Part shown: piece after piece, positions 12,076 through 22,136 of the stretch | Layout of the letters: the number at the start of each line of letters is the position of its first letter | Position numbering within the stretch: position 1 is the first letter of the stretch | DNA from: Massariosphaeria phaeospora | Taxonomy: Eukaryota; Ascomycota; Dothideomycetes; Pleosporales | NCBI GenBank assembly: GCA_011032825.1 | Contig: JAADJZ010000011.1 | Location: 496,001-560,000 of the forward strand | Reading direction: 5' to 3' | DNA: 64,000 nt | Notes under the pieces: model-generated | What the model was told of the DNA's origin: nothing | The model's input: the letters and a program-made list of their open reading frames with translations, nothing else | Database searches by the model: none | Made by a program: the position numbers and the translations under genes

Positions 12076-14912
12076 TTACCAAGTGAAGCGCATAAGATTC
12101 GGGTTCAGCACAATGGGCAGCAAGAAATGGCTCACAACCACACACACGAGCGGCCACACCGGCGTGAAGAACGTAATGCGCCACTCAGGCCACACGACAT
12201 ACGCCATACACGCCATCATCGCGCCCGTCAGCAGCGCCCACAGGAACGTCCACTTGAAGCGGCGCAGCACGCGCGGGATCTCCTCGAAGAAGCTGACGTT
12301 GTCGACCTCCTTTGCGGTAGCGCCCCACTGCAGGTTGATGCCGAACATGTGGCAGAGCAGGGCCTGCGAGATGTGCAGGCTGATGCCGCCGAGGAAGACG
12401 ACGAGCAGGGGCACCCACTTGAGGTTTTCCCACAGGTTGTGGCCGATGCCGCCTTCGCCGAGGCGGTAGCGCAGCACAGCGAGGGCGAGGTTTCCGAGCG
12501 CCGTGAAGACGGTCACGATGGAGAAGTAGATCTTGAACGAGTCGAGGTAGTAGTGGTCCAGGTGGCCGTTGAACCAGCCCACGAGGAAGTAGTTGGCCAG
12601 CGTGAGGATCCAGGCCGAGCCGAGGGCGTAGTACGTTCCGATGTAGGCCATGATAGTGACCTTTGCAGGCAAGGGCATTGACGAGCCCATGAATTGACGG
12701 AAGAGCGGGGTGAATGGACCCCTAAACACCCAAAATCGGAGAGGGTGGAAGATCAGTTCGCTGCAACCGTACGCATACTTCTCCCAACGCGCGAGCTCGT
12801 CGTAGACAGTGAGCGACACACCTTCCTTGAAACCTCGGCCCTTGTAAGTGGCCAGCCGGATAAGGTAACCATTAGTCTGGAGGCGCAGTGCCATATCAAA
12901 GTCTTCCGATACAGTATTTTCAGACCAGTACTTTTCGTTACTGTCATCCTTGCAGTCGTATGCAACCTCCTGTATTGCGGACCATCGAAGAATAGCATTG
13001 TGGCCGACGAACGGCGCGATATCCCCGTTCGCAACAGCGTACTGAATCTGCGTGTAGATCAGGTTGGTGAAGAACGTGATACCCTTCTCGAAGAAACTCT
13101 GTGTCACGTTCATAACACCAGATGCGTACTGGATGATGGCAACCTCCGGTGACTGCTCCATTTCGCTAACGGCCTCGAGGAGGCAATCGGTAGGAACCCG
13201 GGTGTCAGAGTCAATGAGCAGTACGTAGTCACCAATCCGGATATTGCCGTCTACCCAAATCTCGCCATCGGACGCGTCTGTGACTTGCCTTACAGCTTCG
13301 CCATAAGCCTTGTGCTCGTCTCTCTCAGTCCAACCATCATGTCGGTCCAGTCCTAAGAGAATGTCTTCGACTTTGATGCTTGCGCTCAATGCATAGTTCA
13401 TGTTCGAAGCTTTTTTGAACTTGCCACGTCGTATGAACGCCGTTTCTCCGTCTCTGGCCTTAGGATTGTGCTTCGGACGCGCAACCCATCCAATATTGTT
13501 CTCATCATAGAAGTCCTGACGCTCTTTTGCTTCCTTTTCCGGAATGGTCTGCATGCCGTCATCATTAATGAACATGTTGGCAGTTCCTCCCTGCATCTCG
13601 TAGGTGGAGATGGCGGCTTTGACGGAGCGGACGGTCGGCTCTATGACCGTGCGGAGTCCTTCTCTGTATACCGGCATCTGGACGGTGAGGTGCGGGAGTG
13701 TCGTTCCGTGAGCACGGCGTAGGCGTTTCGGCGCTTGTCCAGAGTAGAATTTGGTGTTCTTCCTGACCTGGCTAATGGGTCCAAACATCTGGGCGATATT
13801 ACCAACGAGGGCTTGAAAGAAGAACTGTGTTGCTTAGCACCATTCATACATAACGAGTTGATGACGACGGCTTACCAATGCAAGCCAAATTTGAGGCAAA
13901 ATGCACCCTAGAAAAGCCAGCCGGATCCAGTTGGTATCTACGGCCATCTCAATCGCGACTTGCTTGCAACCGCTGCCAACGGCGGCCATCATGAGAATTA
14001 GAGTCGCAGCTGTTAATACTGACTGGATCAAAACGGGGCGCCTCAGCTGTTCTTCCTTGGGCTGACCATTCTCCGTGACTTCGAGATCCTCAATCGGTGA
14101 AATATCGATGAAGGCCTCCTTAGTGTCGCCATCCTCGGGATGTCCTGATGTGTTTCCCCATATCATCTTCATCAATGTGTCTTGAATGTATTGCGCACGT
14201 TCTAGCAGTCTCTTCGGCTCGTCTTCCCATACTACTAGGATCTGTCGCGAGGCTATGAAGGCTGCGGACTGATTCTTCTGGCAGAAGGGAAGCGCCTGAA
14301 TGTTAGGAAGAACCTGGAGACGAAGGCTTGCGTTGAGTTGTACATAAGGCGCGTCGGTTCTTGCCAAAAGCAGTTTTATGACCCGAGTATTGACTGTCAT
14401 GGCAACCTGTAGCTTGTCAGCACATGAAGTGTTCGGCAGAGTTTACGATGCCAGCTTACCCGAACGTTGAGCTGTGCGGCCATCTCAAATAAAAGAGAGC
14501 CGTCATGTTCCAACTCGCTAGGACAGCACACGTACTGTCCTTTGCTTTTCTTCAGCATAACGCCTTCTCCTTTTCCGCCAGCCGTCCATATCCGTTCTTC
14601 TTGCTTTGAATGCAGCCAGTTCACCACGACTTCGCACCTGATATCCTGGATGTGATCAGGTGTGCCATTACGAAAGTCGCCCTCAGGGAAGATAATCGAC
14701 CCTGGCCTGGTTGATGATGTATACTCGCTAGAGGAGGCATCGTCCTGACGTGGTGACCAGTTTGAACTGGGGTTAGCCTCAGTGCCGTATGAGTTACCTG
14801 GCTGTGAGGGTTGCGTGCCCAGAGGCGGCGGTACTGCTGAGTCTTGAGGAGGAGTGATATTGGGTGGTTGTTCTCCAGAGGAAAGTCGATAACTCGACCA
14901 GAACCTGCGCAT
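12076..14912 (-). CDS. family-2 glycosyltransferase, ZtGT2/FgGT2-like
   Basis: Processive-type membrane glycosyltransferase. Three exons: 14912-14460, 14406-13876 and 13824-12076, all phase 0, giving about 910 residues. The 51- and 53-nt introns carry GTAAGC donors. After a low-complexity N-terminus come two hydrophobic segments (about residues 268-290 and 305-332). The GT-A catalytic domain follows, with DSDTRVP near 531, SEDFDM near 634 and RWEKYAYG near 674, and then several C-terminal membrane spans. The stretches HGTTLPHLTVQMPVYREGL and GKFKKASNMNYAL match my memory of the conserved fungal GT2 described in Zymoseptoria and Fusarium as needed for hyphal growth on solid surfaces. The polysaccharide product of that family is not settled. 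It could instead be another cellulose/hyaluronan-synthase-like GT2; it is not a classical chitin synthase, because I do not see the QXXEY-QRRRW pair. Confidence 0.85.
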
Positions 14913-16287
14913 GACGCCTCGGACTCGCGGGCGGCGAAGAAAAAGTCTTCGGCGCGCGAGCAAGGTTCCTGGAGTACTGTTGTATAGGTGTGTAGGATAA
15001 AGGTTTCATCGACACAGTAGAAATCTGGATTGGGAGCGAGTGGTAAGAATAAAGACGACCGAATAGTGGGACTGTGCGACGTAGGCGAAGGACAGTTTTT
15101 GCGAAGATACATTGGAGATTAGTTAGTGTATTGGGTACCGCCATGTATCCATGTTTAGGCCTAACCGATCGCATCGTGGGCGTTGAGGTAGGTAATTGGA
15201 AAGGCTGAGGATGCAAGACGACAACTTGGGTAGGGTGGACTTGGCGGAGGGTCGTGCAACGTGTGGCAGCGTGAGGACCATGTCTGAGTACCGTGTCCAA
15301 CCGCAGTACCCGCGTGCAAGGATAGAGCCGAAAGTATCCCGCGCGGAAAGATGCACGAAGAGGAGAATTTTCTGTTAATAACACCTGTACGTGCTACACT
15401 GTGCAGGGCGTATTCAAGTCCAAAATATCTGAGCAAGACCATGGTGTGGTTGTAGTAGAAACGGCATATGTTGCACAAGCTCAATGAGCCCCAGCATCCA
15501 GTGCAGGAACGTGGCCAGATTGAACCGTCCCTGATCACGGAGCGTTGCGGCCGCGGTAGTACTCAAGGAATTTTGTGTCGAGGAGTCGGTTCGTCCGACC
15601 GTGATCGGTTTGGTGTGATTGGGTGGCGCCCCTGAGCTGGCGCCTCCACCAAGCCATGGTACAATAGTAGCTAGCATCCCAACATCCCATATCCTGCATA
15701 CACCTTCTCGCTGCTTTTCATAGAGGCCACTAGAAATTTGGCGCGGTTGTCCAACCAATACCCGAGGCTTCGCAAAATGTCGCCCAACCGGTGGCCCCAT
15801 GTTTTAAGAGCCATCTAGTCTGGTAGTAAGCAAGGGAGACTTATCTCACAACGCCATAAAGATACGGCCCCGTCAATATAGTAGCGCCAGGGCCCGACCA
15901 AACTGTGCTGGTATTTCAGACCAAAAGTTCATCTGGTTGGCAGCTTTCCTCACACCTGAAGATCTCGACATCACCGCTTCGTCCGCTGATAAGTCAACAC
16001 GCGTACTCAGGTACTGGGGATAGTGGAAGGTTTTGTTGCATAGCATTGCTAGGTTATCGGTAATGCGCCGTGATCGAGGCGAGAATTGAGTATAGACAAT
16101 ATAGACAAATATCGCGTCCAGATATCCGGAGCCTCAGACGCCAGCTGATGGTTTCGGAAGAAAATGACATGATACGCAGAAGAACCTTCTGCAAGCCCAG
16201 AACGCCGGAAAACAGAGTGTTGATGTTAATCGGCAAGTCTAGATAGGTTATCAGAGCCGTTCGCAAGAGTATCTTGGGTGATTGCAA
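14913..16287. other. gene-free interval upstream of the glycosyltransferase
   Basis: 1.37 kb between the glycosyltransferase start and the mad2 stop codon. It should contain the glycosyltransferase promoter and 5' leader and the mad2 3' UTR. Frames here are arginine/threonine/serine-rich with no domain signature, and I could not join any of them to a neighbour by plausible splice sites. Confidence 0.5.
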
Positions 16288-17339
16288 TTACCTATAACTC
16301 ACCAACGTGTCTACGCGGTGATTGTTGGTACTGAAGCTCCTCAGCTGAACCTTCTCACCATTCTGGATCTCCTTTGCATCGCTGTCGCCCCATTCCAGAG
16401 GCACATCCGAGTCGGCATCCGCATACACCAACACATTGAACGTGCAATTACCGTCAAGCATTGGCAGGAAAGTGACTGAAGCAGTGATTTGCCGGAAAAT
16501 CGATTGGATTTCCGCCTGGATTTCCACTTCAGTCTTCTCTTCGGGTACATCGATGCCCCTTTGTGCGCACGTTAGACACTACATCGTTGTACATTCGATT
16601 TGGTAGGGCTGACGTACTCTGGAGCGGAGTTCTCCTTGTCTCCGGATTTCTTAGAAGACTTGGTCTTTGAGCTTTTCCCAAATATATCCACCTAGGATAG
16701 AGTGAGTTCTGCGCAGTATGGCGGCTGGTTTTAGCTTACATCGAACTGCCATCGTTCGACGTGTTCGCCGGTCTCCTTGCTGGTGATGACAACCACAAGC
16801 TTCGAGATCTTTCCGCCATACATCCAATCTTTCAGTTGAGACATCATCTTCTTGATATACGCCTTGACTTGGTCGTCTGCAGTCACTGTTGCTGTCAGCG
16901 AAATCAATTACGCCGGCACCGCTACCTACCCATCATAGTCAGTCCATACTTCTTGACGCTGAGAAGATAGTCAGTGATTGCAACAGTGTATTTTGAAGAC
17001 TAATGCCTTACGCTGTGAAGTCTTCAGCAGGATAGACACCCCGTTGGAATCTGTCACGGTTAGTACAGGACAAGGGCTCCGTTATATCATGATGTAGCTC
17101 ACAATATCGTGTTAATAGAATACTCAAACTGGTCACCATTAGTCTACAGAACACACAGTACTGTCAGTGTGTTGACTTACGAACTCGTTGACAACTTTGG
17201 AAGAGCCTAGCCCAGGTCAGCAATGAGTGGTCCGTCTCGACGGAAATAGGCGCATACCTTTCAATGCGAGTTTGTGAACTTTTGACGAGTCCTTCTTAGA
17301 CGCAGACTTGGATTGTGAGGATGATTTGGACTGCGACAT
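16288..17339 (-). CDS. mad2: spindle assembly checkpoint protein Mad2 (HORMA domain)
   Basis: Mad2 binds Mad1 at unattached kinetochores and Cdc20 in the mitotic checkpoint complex, delaying anaphase. Eight exons: 17339-17258, 17206-17181, 17128-17103, 17050-17012, 16958-16930, 16885-16740, 16691-16618 and 16558-16288. Joined, they give 230 residues (human protein 205). The HORMA fold fills almost all of it: FEYSINTILFQRGVYP, VKKYGLTMMVT, SQLKDWMYGGKISKLVVVI, IFRQITASVTFLPML and the safety-belt strand EKVQLRSFSTNNHRVDTLV. The C-terminus ends VSYR at 16288, though a GTAATT donor overlaps that stop and a further exon cannot be excluded. The insert SSKTKSSKKSGDKEN, between the two halves of the fold, is longer than in the human protein. 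The acceptor at 16886-16892 is a CAGCAACAG tandem; I use the second AG because MMVTADD aligns without a gap to human LLVTTDL. Confidence 0.93.
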
Positions 17340-17735
17340 TCTTGCGGTGATCTGGGCTTGAGGTGCAGTGCGCCGTCGCCAGATATTGTGTTTACGCGGG
17401 GTTGGCGGGGTAACAGCAGGCGTTGAGGGCAAGGCGATGGTAGGATGGCTAATGGTCTGAGAAGTATCGCAGGCGTAGTGTTACAGGGGAGCTGCCGTCG
17501 CCCGAAAGACCTGTTGAGGAGGCAGAGTGCGGTGGTGCTGGTGCTGGTGCTGGTGTTGGTGCCGGTGCCGATGACTGCTAACGCTGAGCCGAGCCGGGCC
17601 GATTAGATAAGATCAGGCTCAGATTAGATAAGATAAGATCGACCTCAACACGAAATTTCATCGTCGTTCGTTCCCGTCGTTCCCCCCGGGCCCCAGCAGT
17701 GACTAGTCCCCCATCCCGCGAACTCATGCGACCTC
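17340..17735. promoter_or_regulatory. divergent promoter, mad2 / GUF1, with GATA motifs
   Basis: 396 bp between two divergent start codons. It holds a hexanucleotide-type minisatellite of GGTGCT units at about 17531-17570. Next to it are three GATAAG motifs at 17606-17611, 17627-17632 and 17632-17637, the last two overlapping by one base. GATAAG is the recognition core of fungal GATA factors (AreA/NIT2 family, SREA family). Function is inferred from sequence only. Confidence 0.5.
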
Positions 17736-19776
17736 ATGCGATCATGCGTTCGAACTGCGAGCAGCCTACTGCACTGTTGGCAGGCGCGCGCTGTGCGGTC
17801 CAATGGCTTCCGCAGGGTCGCTGGCGACCTTGACCGCGTCACCCCGTCCGTCGCCAGGAGCTACGCGCAAGCCTTCAGACGCCAATCCGAGCTTGAAAAG
17901 CGCATCGCCGACATTCCTATGGAGCGGTACCGCAACTTCTGCATTGTAGCCCATGTCGACCATGGCAAATCGACCCTGTCCGACCGGCTCCTCGAGCTCA
18001 CGGGCACCATCGAACGGGGCGGGGCCAAGCAGTTCCTGGACAAGCTCGATGTTGAGCGCGAGCGTGGCATCACTGTCAAAGCGCAGTCAGTCACGATGCT
18101 GTACAACTACAAAGGAGAGGACTACCTACTCCAGCTGGTAGACACGCCTGGCCACGTAGACTTCCGCGCCGAGGTGTCGAGGAGTTATGCGAGCTGCGGC
18201 GGAGGTATGTCCCAGTGCTCACGGCACATCCCAAGCTGCATGGCTGACCGTGGGAACAGCACTGCTTCTGGTGGATGCTAGCCAGGGCGTGCAGGCGCAG
18301 ACGGTCGCCAACTTCTATTTGGCCTTCTCGCAGGGCCTTACCCTCGTACCCGTCATCAACAAGATTGACCTTCCGCATGCCGACCCTCCTCGCGTCCTCG
18401 AGCAAATGCGGGATACATTCGAATTAGACCCGGACAGCGCAGTTCTGGTCTCCGCCAAGACGGGCGTCAACGTGGAGGCTCTGCTCCCGAGCGTTGTCGA
18501 ACGGATTCCAGCCCCTATCGGCGATATCAACAAACCTTTGCGCTTGCTACTAGTTGATTCATGGTATGATATGTACAAGGGCGTTGTGTTGCTGGTTCGA
18601 ATCTTTGACGGACGGATCAGACCGGGCGACACCGTCAGGTCGTTTGCCACGGGGTTGAAGTACATCGTAGGCGAAGTCGGGATCATGCACCCCGAACAGA
18701 CGCCACAGACAGTCCTGAGAGCTGGGCAAGTTGGCTATATCCACTTTAACCCTGGTATGAAGCGATCGCAAGAAGCGAAAGTGGGCGATACGTACACCAC
18801 GCTTGGCTCCGAGAAAGTGGTGGAGCCATTGCCTGGTTTCGAGGAGCCCAAGAGTATGGTCTTCGTAGCTGCTTTCCCGACAGACCAGGCCAACTACGAG
18901 CACCTCGAGGATAGCATCAACCAGATCATCCTAAATGACCGCAGTGTCACTCTTCAGAAGGAGTCCTCTGACGCGCTTGGTGCAGGATGGCGGTTGGGAT
19001 TTCTGGGGACTTTGCACTGCTCGGTCTTCGAAGATCGCCTACGCCAGGAGCACGGCGCCAACATCATCATCACCCCCCCATCCGTCCCCTTCAAGATTCT
19101 ATGGACAGATGGAACTTCAACAACAATCTCGAATCCAAACGAGTACCCAGAAGAGCAGGCCGCCCACCAGAAGATCCTAGAGACTCACGAACCCTACGTC
19201 GCATCCACCATCACACTCCCAGAAGAATACCTCGGCAAAGTCATCGAGCTGTGCGAATCCAACCGCGGCGAGCAAAAGGAACTGACCTTCTTCACCTCGA
19301 CGCAAGTCATCCTCCGCTACGACCTCCCCCTCTCCCACCTCGTCGACGACTTCTTCGGCAAGCTCAAAGGCGCCACCAAAGGCTACGCCTCGCTCGACTA
19401 CGAGGACGCCGGCTTCCGCAAATCGAACATCGTGAAGCTGAACCTGCTCGTCAACGGCGAGCCCGTCGACGCCGTCTCGCGCGTCCTGCACGCCAGCCAG
19501 GTTGACCGCATCGGCCGCAACTGGGTCGACAAGTTCAAAGAGCACGTCGATCGCCAGATGTTCGAGGTCATCATTCAGGCCGCCGTCGGGCGCCGCATCG
19601 TGGCGCGCGCGACTATCAAGCCGTTCCGCAAAGATGTACTGGCGAAACTGCACGCGAGCGATTTGAGTCGGCGGAGGAAGTTGTTGGAGAAGCAGAAGGA
19701 GGGTCGGAAGAAGTTGCGCGCCGTCGGGTCGGTTGTCATTGAGCAGGAGGCGTTTCAGCAGTTTTTGTCGAAATGA
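17736..19776 (+). CDS. GUF1: mitochondrial translation factor Guf1 (LepA/EF4 GTPase)
   Basis: Translational GTPase of the LepA/EF4 family; in yeast Guf1 works with mitochondrial ribosomes at the inner membrane. Two exons: 17736-18204 and 18260-19776, giving 661 residues. The 55-nt intron falls right after SRSYASCGG and splices to [19 protein letters not shown]. The first 40 or so residues ([20 protein letters not shown]) are basic, hydroxylated and lack acids, as a mitochondrial presequence should. G motifs are all present: AHVDHGKST (G1), RGITVKAQ (G2), DTPGHVDF (G3), NKID (G4) and SAK (G5). The C-terminal LepA-specific domain ends in a basic coiled stretch ([18 protein letters not shown]). 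Two nearby ATGs at 17726 and 17744 are out of frame. Confidence 0.96.
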
Positions 19777-20205
19777 TAGCTCCCCACCCAATAAAAACAA
19801 TAAGCTCAGTACTGGCCTTTTCGCCTTTTCGATGCTTTGTGCGTTTTTGGGCCTTGGATTACACGTCTCGGCTCAGCCGTGCAGCAGTTTCTTACGTAGG
19901 TACCTACTGAATATCCATAACCTCGTTCACCTTAGCAAGCCTCTTAGACATTACCTTGTGTACTAGATACAACAGGGCTTTGTAGAAACAAACGTAAACT
20001 ATCTACTAACAACTAAAAAGTCCTATACTGTCAAGACGATCGCTTGAAATCTGTGTTCATCGGCAATAAGCTGATACGATAGTACCGTCTGAATCTCGAC
20101 TTCTTCTAGCGTCTGTGAATACGTGGAGTAAGTACGCTCTTGAGTAGTACAGAAGGCAGCTCTCTCCATCGTCTGCTCTACATTGTAGCTAGCATTTCCT
20201 ATCGA
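19777..20205. other. intergenic region containing a short dispersed repeat copy
   Basis: This is the 3' flank of GUF1, with the repeat copy at 19948-20051 (listed separately). No coding frame is supported. Confidence 0.6.
19948..20051 (+). repeat. short dispersed repeat, copy a
   Basis: Member of a ~100-bp family found at least three times in the window. Landmarks in this orientation are ACATTACC, TACTAGATACAA, GGGCTTTGTA, CTATCTACTA, ACTGTCAAGACGATCGC and TTGAA. It shares ACATTACCT, TACTAGATACAA and AGGGCTTTGTA with the reverse complement of copy c. It is non-coding and MITE-like in size, but I cannot see clear terminal inverted repeats. Confidence 0.6.
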
Positions 20206-21432
20206 CTATATATCAACGCTGAGCACTGGCTCGAGCTCACTCCACCCCTCCGACTCCACAGCGGACAAGACCTCCCAATCCTCGCCTAGCTCTTCCCAGA
20301 CCACCAATTCGCTACGACTATCCGTCTCTGCCTCTCCCTCTCCCTCTCCCTCCTCTCTCAACATATCCCTCAAAGCCCCCCTCGTCCACTCCACAAGCGA
20401 GCACCTCTGCACCGCCTCCGGATCCCAATCCTCGCCCTCATACACCTTACAATGGCAATCCTCCCAACTGTCCCCGCACTTTCCCATGCCGCTGCCGTAC
20501 TCGCTGAGATACCAGCACCCCGAGTCGTTGCGATGCCAGTACCACGTGTACGAGTCGTCGCGCAGCAGCCTGCAGTGGACCTGGGCCCGGAACCTGCGCT
20601 TGTCGTTGTCGGTGAGGCGCTGCGGTGTGAGGATGGTGTAGATTTCGTCGAGACAGACTGAGACGGTGTTAGCGGCGGCGTCTTGGGCATCGGGCACGGC
20701 GGCATGGTGCGACGGCGACGATGTGGAGCTGGAGCTGGAGTAGCCTTCGTCGTCCGCGTCGTTGGGCGTGGAGGATGGGGCGGCTTCTTGTGGGGCTGGA
20801 GTGCGTATGCCGTTTGCTTCTCGCACTTCCCGCAACAACCGCTGGTAGTAGGCTGTATACGTCTCGCCGACCTCGGTCCAGTCGTCTGTGCTCTCTACCG
20901 CCTCAGAATGCTCGGCCATCCACTGGCGTCTGTACGTGTCGGTGTCGTCGAACGTACCGTTTATCATCATCCAGAAGCTCTCATAAGACATGCCTACGTC
21001 GTCTCGCCATGTCTCGCTTGCTATTTCCCTATGTCTGTCTTTCTTGTTGTAGACTCTTTTGCTTGCGCTGTTACGAGTGCAACAGCCACAATGGGATTTC
21101 CGCCAGCCTTGTGCTTCTTGGTATACAAATCGGCGTGAGAACGTAGAGATCGGGGCGGTGGAGAGGCCGCCGGGAAAGGCGCACTTGTTGCTGCAGACAG
21201 GGACGCAGTGCTTTTGCTGGGTGGACGAGTTTCCTTCCTCCTGGCGCTCAGAGTTCTCCGAAGCTGTGGAGCTCATGCGAGTGGGAATATCGGCCGGCGA
21301 GATGGTTCTGAAGTGATTGTACTTTTCGCGGCGAGCGTGGAGTCGTTGTTTGGGGCGCGATGCGGCACGCAGGTCGCGGAAGGTATGGGGACGTGCTAGA
21401 CCTGCCTCGTTCATCGCGGAATCCGAGGCCAT
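20206..21432 (-). CDS. orphan acidic protein, 408 aa
   Basis: Uninterrupted 408-codon frame starting MASDSAMNEAGL. I do not recognise a family. The N-terminal third is basic and contains HCGCCTRNSASKR. The middle has a tryptophan-rich stretch (YESFWMMINGTF, TDDWTEVGETYTAYYQRLL). A serine-rich linker follows (SSSSSTSSPS). The C-terminal part has GKCGDSWEDCHCKVYEG and a glutamate-rich tail with a GE repeat. Cysteine and tryptophan spacing looks real rather than random, so I treat it as a genuine gene of unknown function. It lies between copies a and b of the short dispersed repeat. It is possibly lineage-specific. Confidence 0.6.
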   Translation of the reverse strand: MASDSAMNEAGLARPHTFRDLRAASRPKQRLHARREKYNHFRTISPADIPTRMSSTASENSERQEEGNSSTQQKHCVPVCSNKCAFPGGLSTAPISTFSRRFVYQEAQGWRKSHCGCCTRNSASKRVYNKKDRHREIASETWRDDVGMSYESFWMMINGTFDDTDTYRRQWMAEHSEAVESTDDWTEVGETYTAYYQRLLREVREANGIRTPAPQEAAPSSTPNDADDEGYSSSSSTSSPSHHAAVPDAQDAAANTVSVCLDEIYTILTPQRLTDNDKRRFRAQVHCRLLRDDSYTWYWHRNDSGCWYLSEYGSGMGKCGDSWEDCHCKVYEGEDWDPEAVQRCSLVEWTRGALRDMLREEGEGEGEAETDSRSELVVWEELGEDWEVLSAVESEGWSELEPVLSVDI

Positions 21433-22136
21433 TATGGTTGGATATTGGAAGGAGTCCTAGCTGGAGTGAGTTGGATAGAGCTGTTAGTGGAGATCAAGAG
21501 GTATTTGTACACGCTCTGAGACGCAGCTGGACCAACGATGACTCCCATTCGATCGAGAACTACTCATCTGGGCAGACAACCGAGCTTGAGCCTGCGCCTG
21601 GCGCATCATGAGGGCGGAAGGCGGAGTGGAAGAGCGAAAAGGGCGCCCTCGATCACTCAGAGCTGAAGTGGCAGTGCAGTGGGCGGACTGGGACCGCCCT
21701 ACAGAAGAATTCAGGCGATTGTCCTGACAGCGCAGGAGATTTCAGAAACTTAGTAGGTAGTCTACCTCTACCTTTACAAAGCCTATTGTATCTAGTATAG
21801 TAGGCAATGTCGAGGTAAGATGGTAGCTCCAGCTATGTAGCCAGGGCAGTGGGGCTTGACAGGCACCAGCCACACAGTCCTTTTCCCCTCACCCATCCGT
21901 ATCCGTTGCCGTCTCCGTTCCCATCCCCAACTGCCGACCCAAACACGCTCCACCCTTCTCCGTGTCATAACATCCTTCAGCTAATGGAGCATGCAAGTAA
22001 TGACCCAATCGTAGCCCCACTAACTCCATGAAAGTCGCTCCTATGCGTCCGATCTCAGCCCTTCTTCTCAACCATGAGCTATCTTCAATTTCTTTCCGTC
22101 CAGCAAGCACATTAATCCATTATTTCCTATTTTGAA
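21433..22136. other. intergenic region with short dispersed repeat copy
   Basis: This is the shared upstream region of the orphan gene (leftward) and the aldehyde dehydrogenase (rightward). The repeat copy at 21710-21812 sits in the middle, so it may lie within promoter sequence. A pyrimidine-rich stretch (CCGTTGCCGTCTCCGTTCCC) precedes the dehydrogenase start. Nothing else is recognisable. Confidence 0.5.
21710..21812 (-). repeat. short dispersed repeat, copy b
   Basis: Reverse orientation relative to copy a. Landmarks on the plus strand are TCAGGCGATTGTCCTGAC, GTAGTCTACCTCTACC, TTTACAAAGCCTATTGTATC, TAGTATAGTAGGCAATGT and a following GGTAAGATGGTAG. That last block also follows copy c, so the homology may extend beyond the bounds given. 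Confidence 0.65.
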
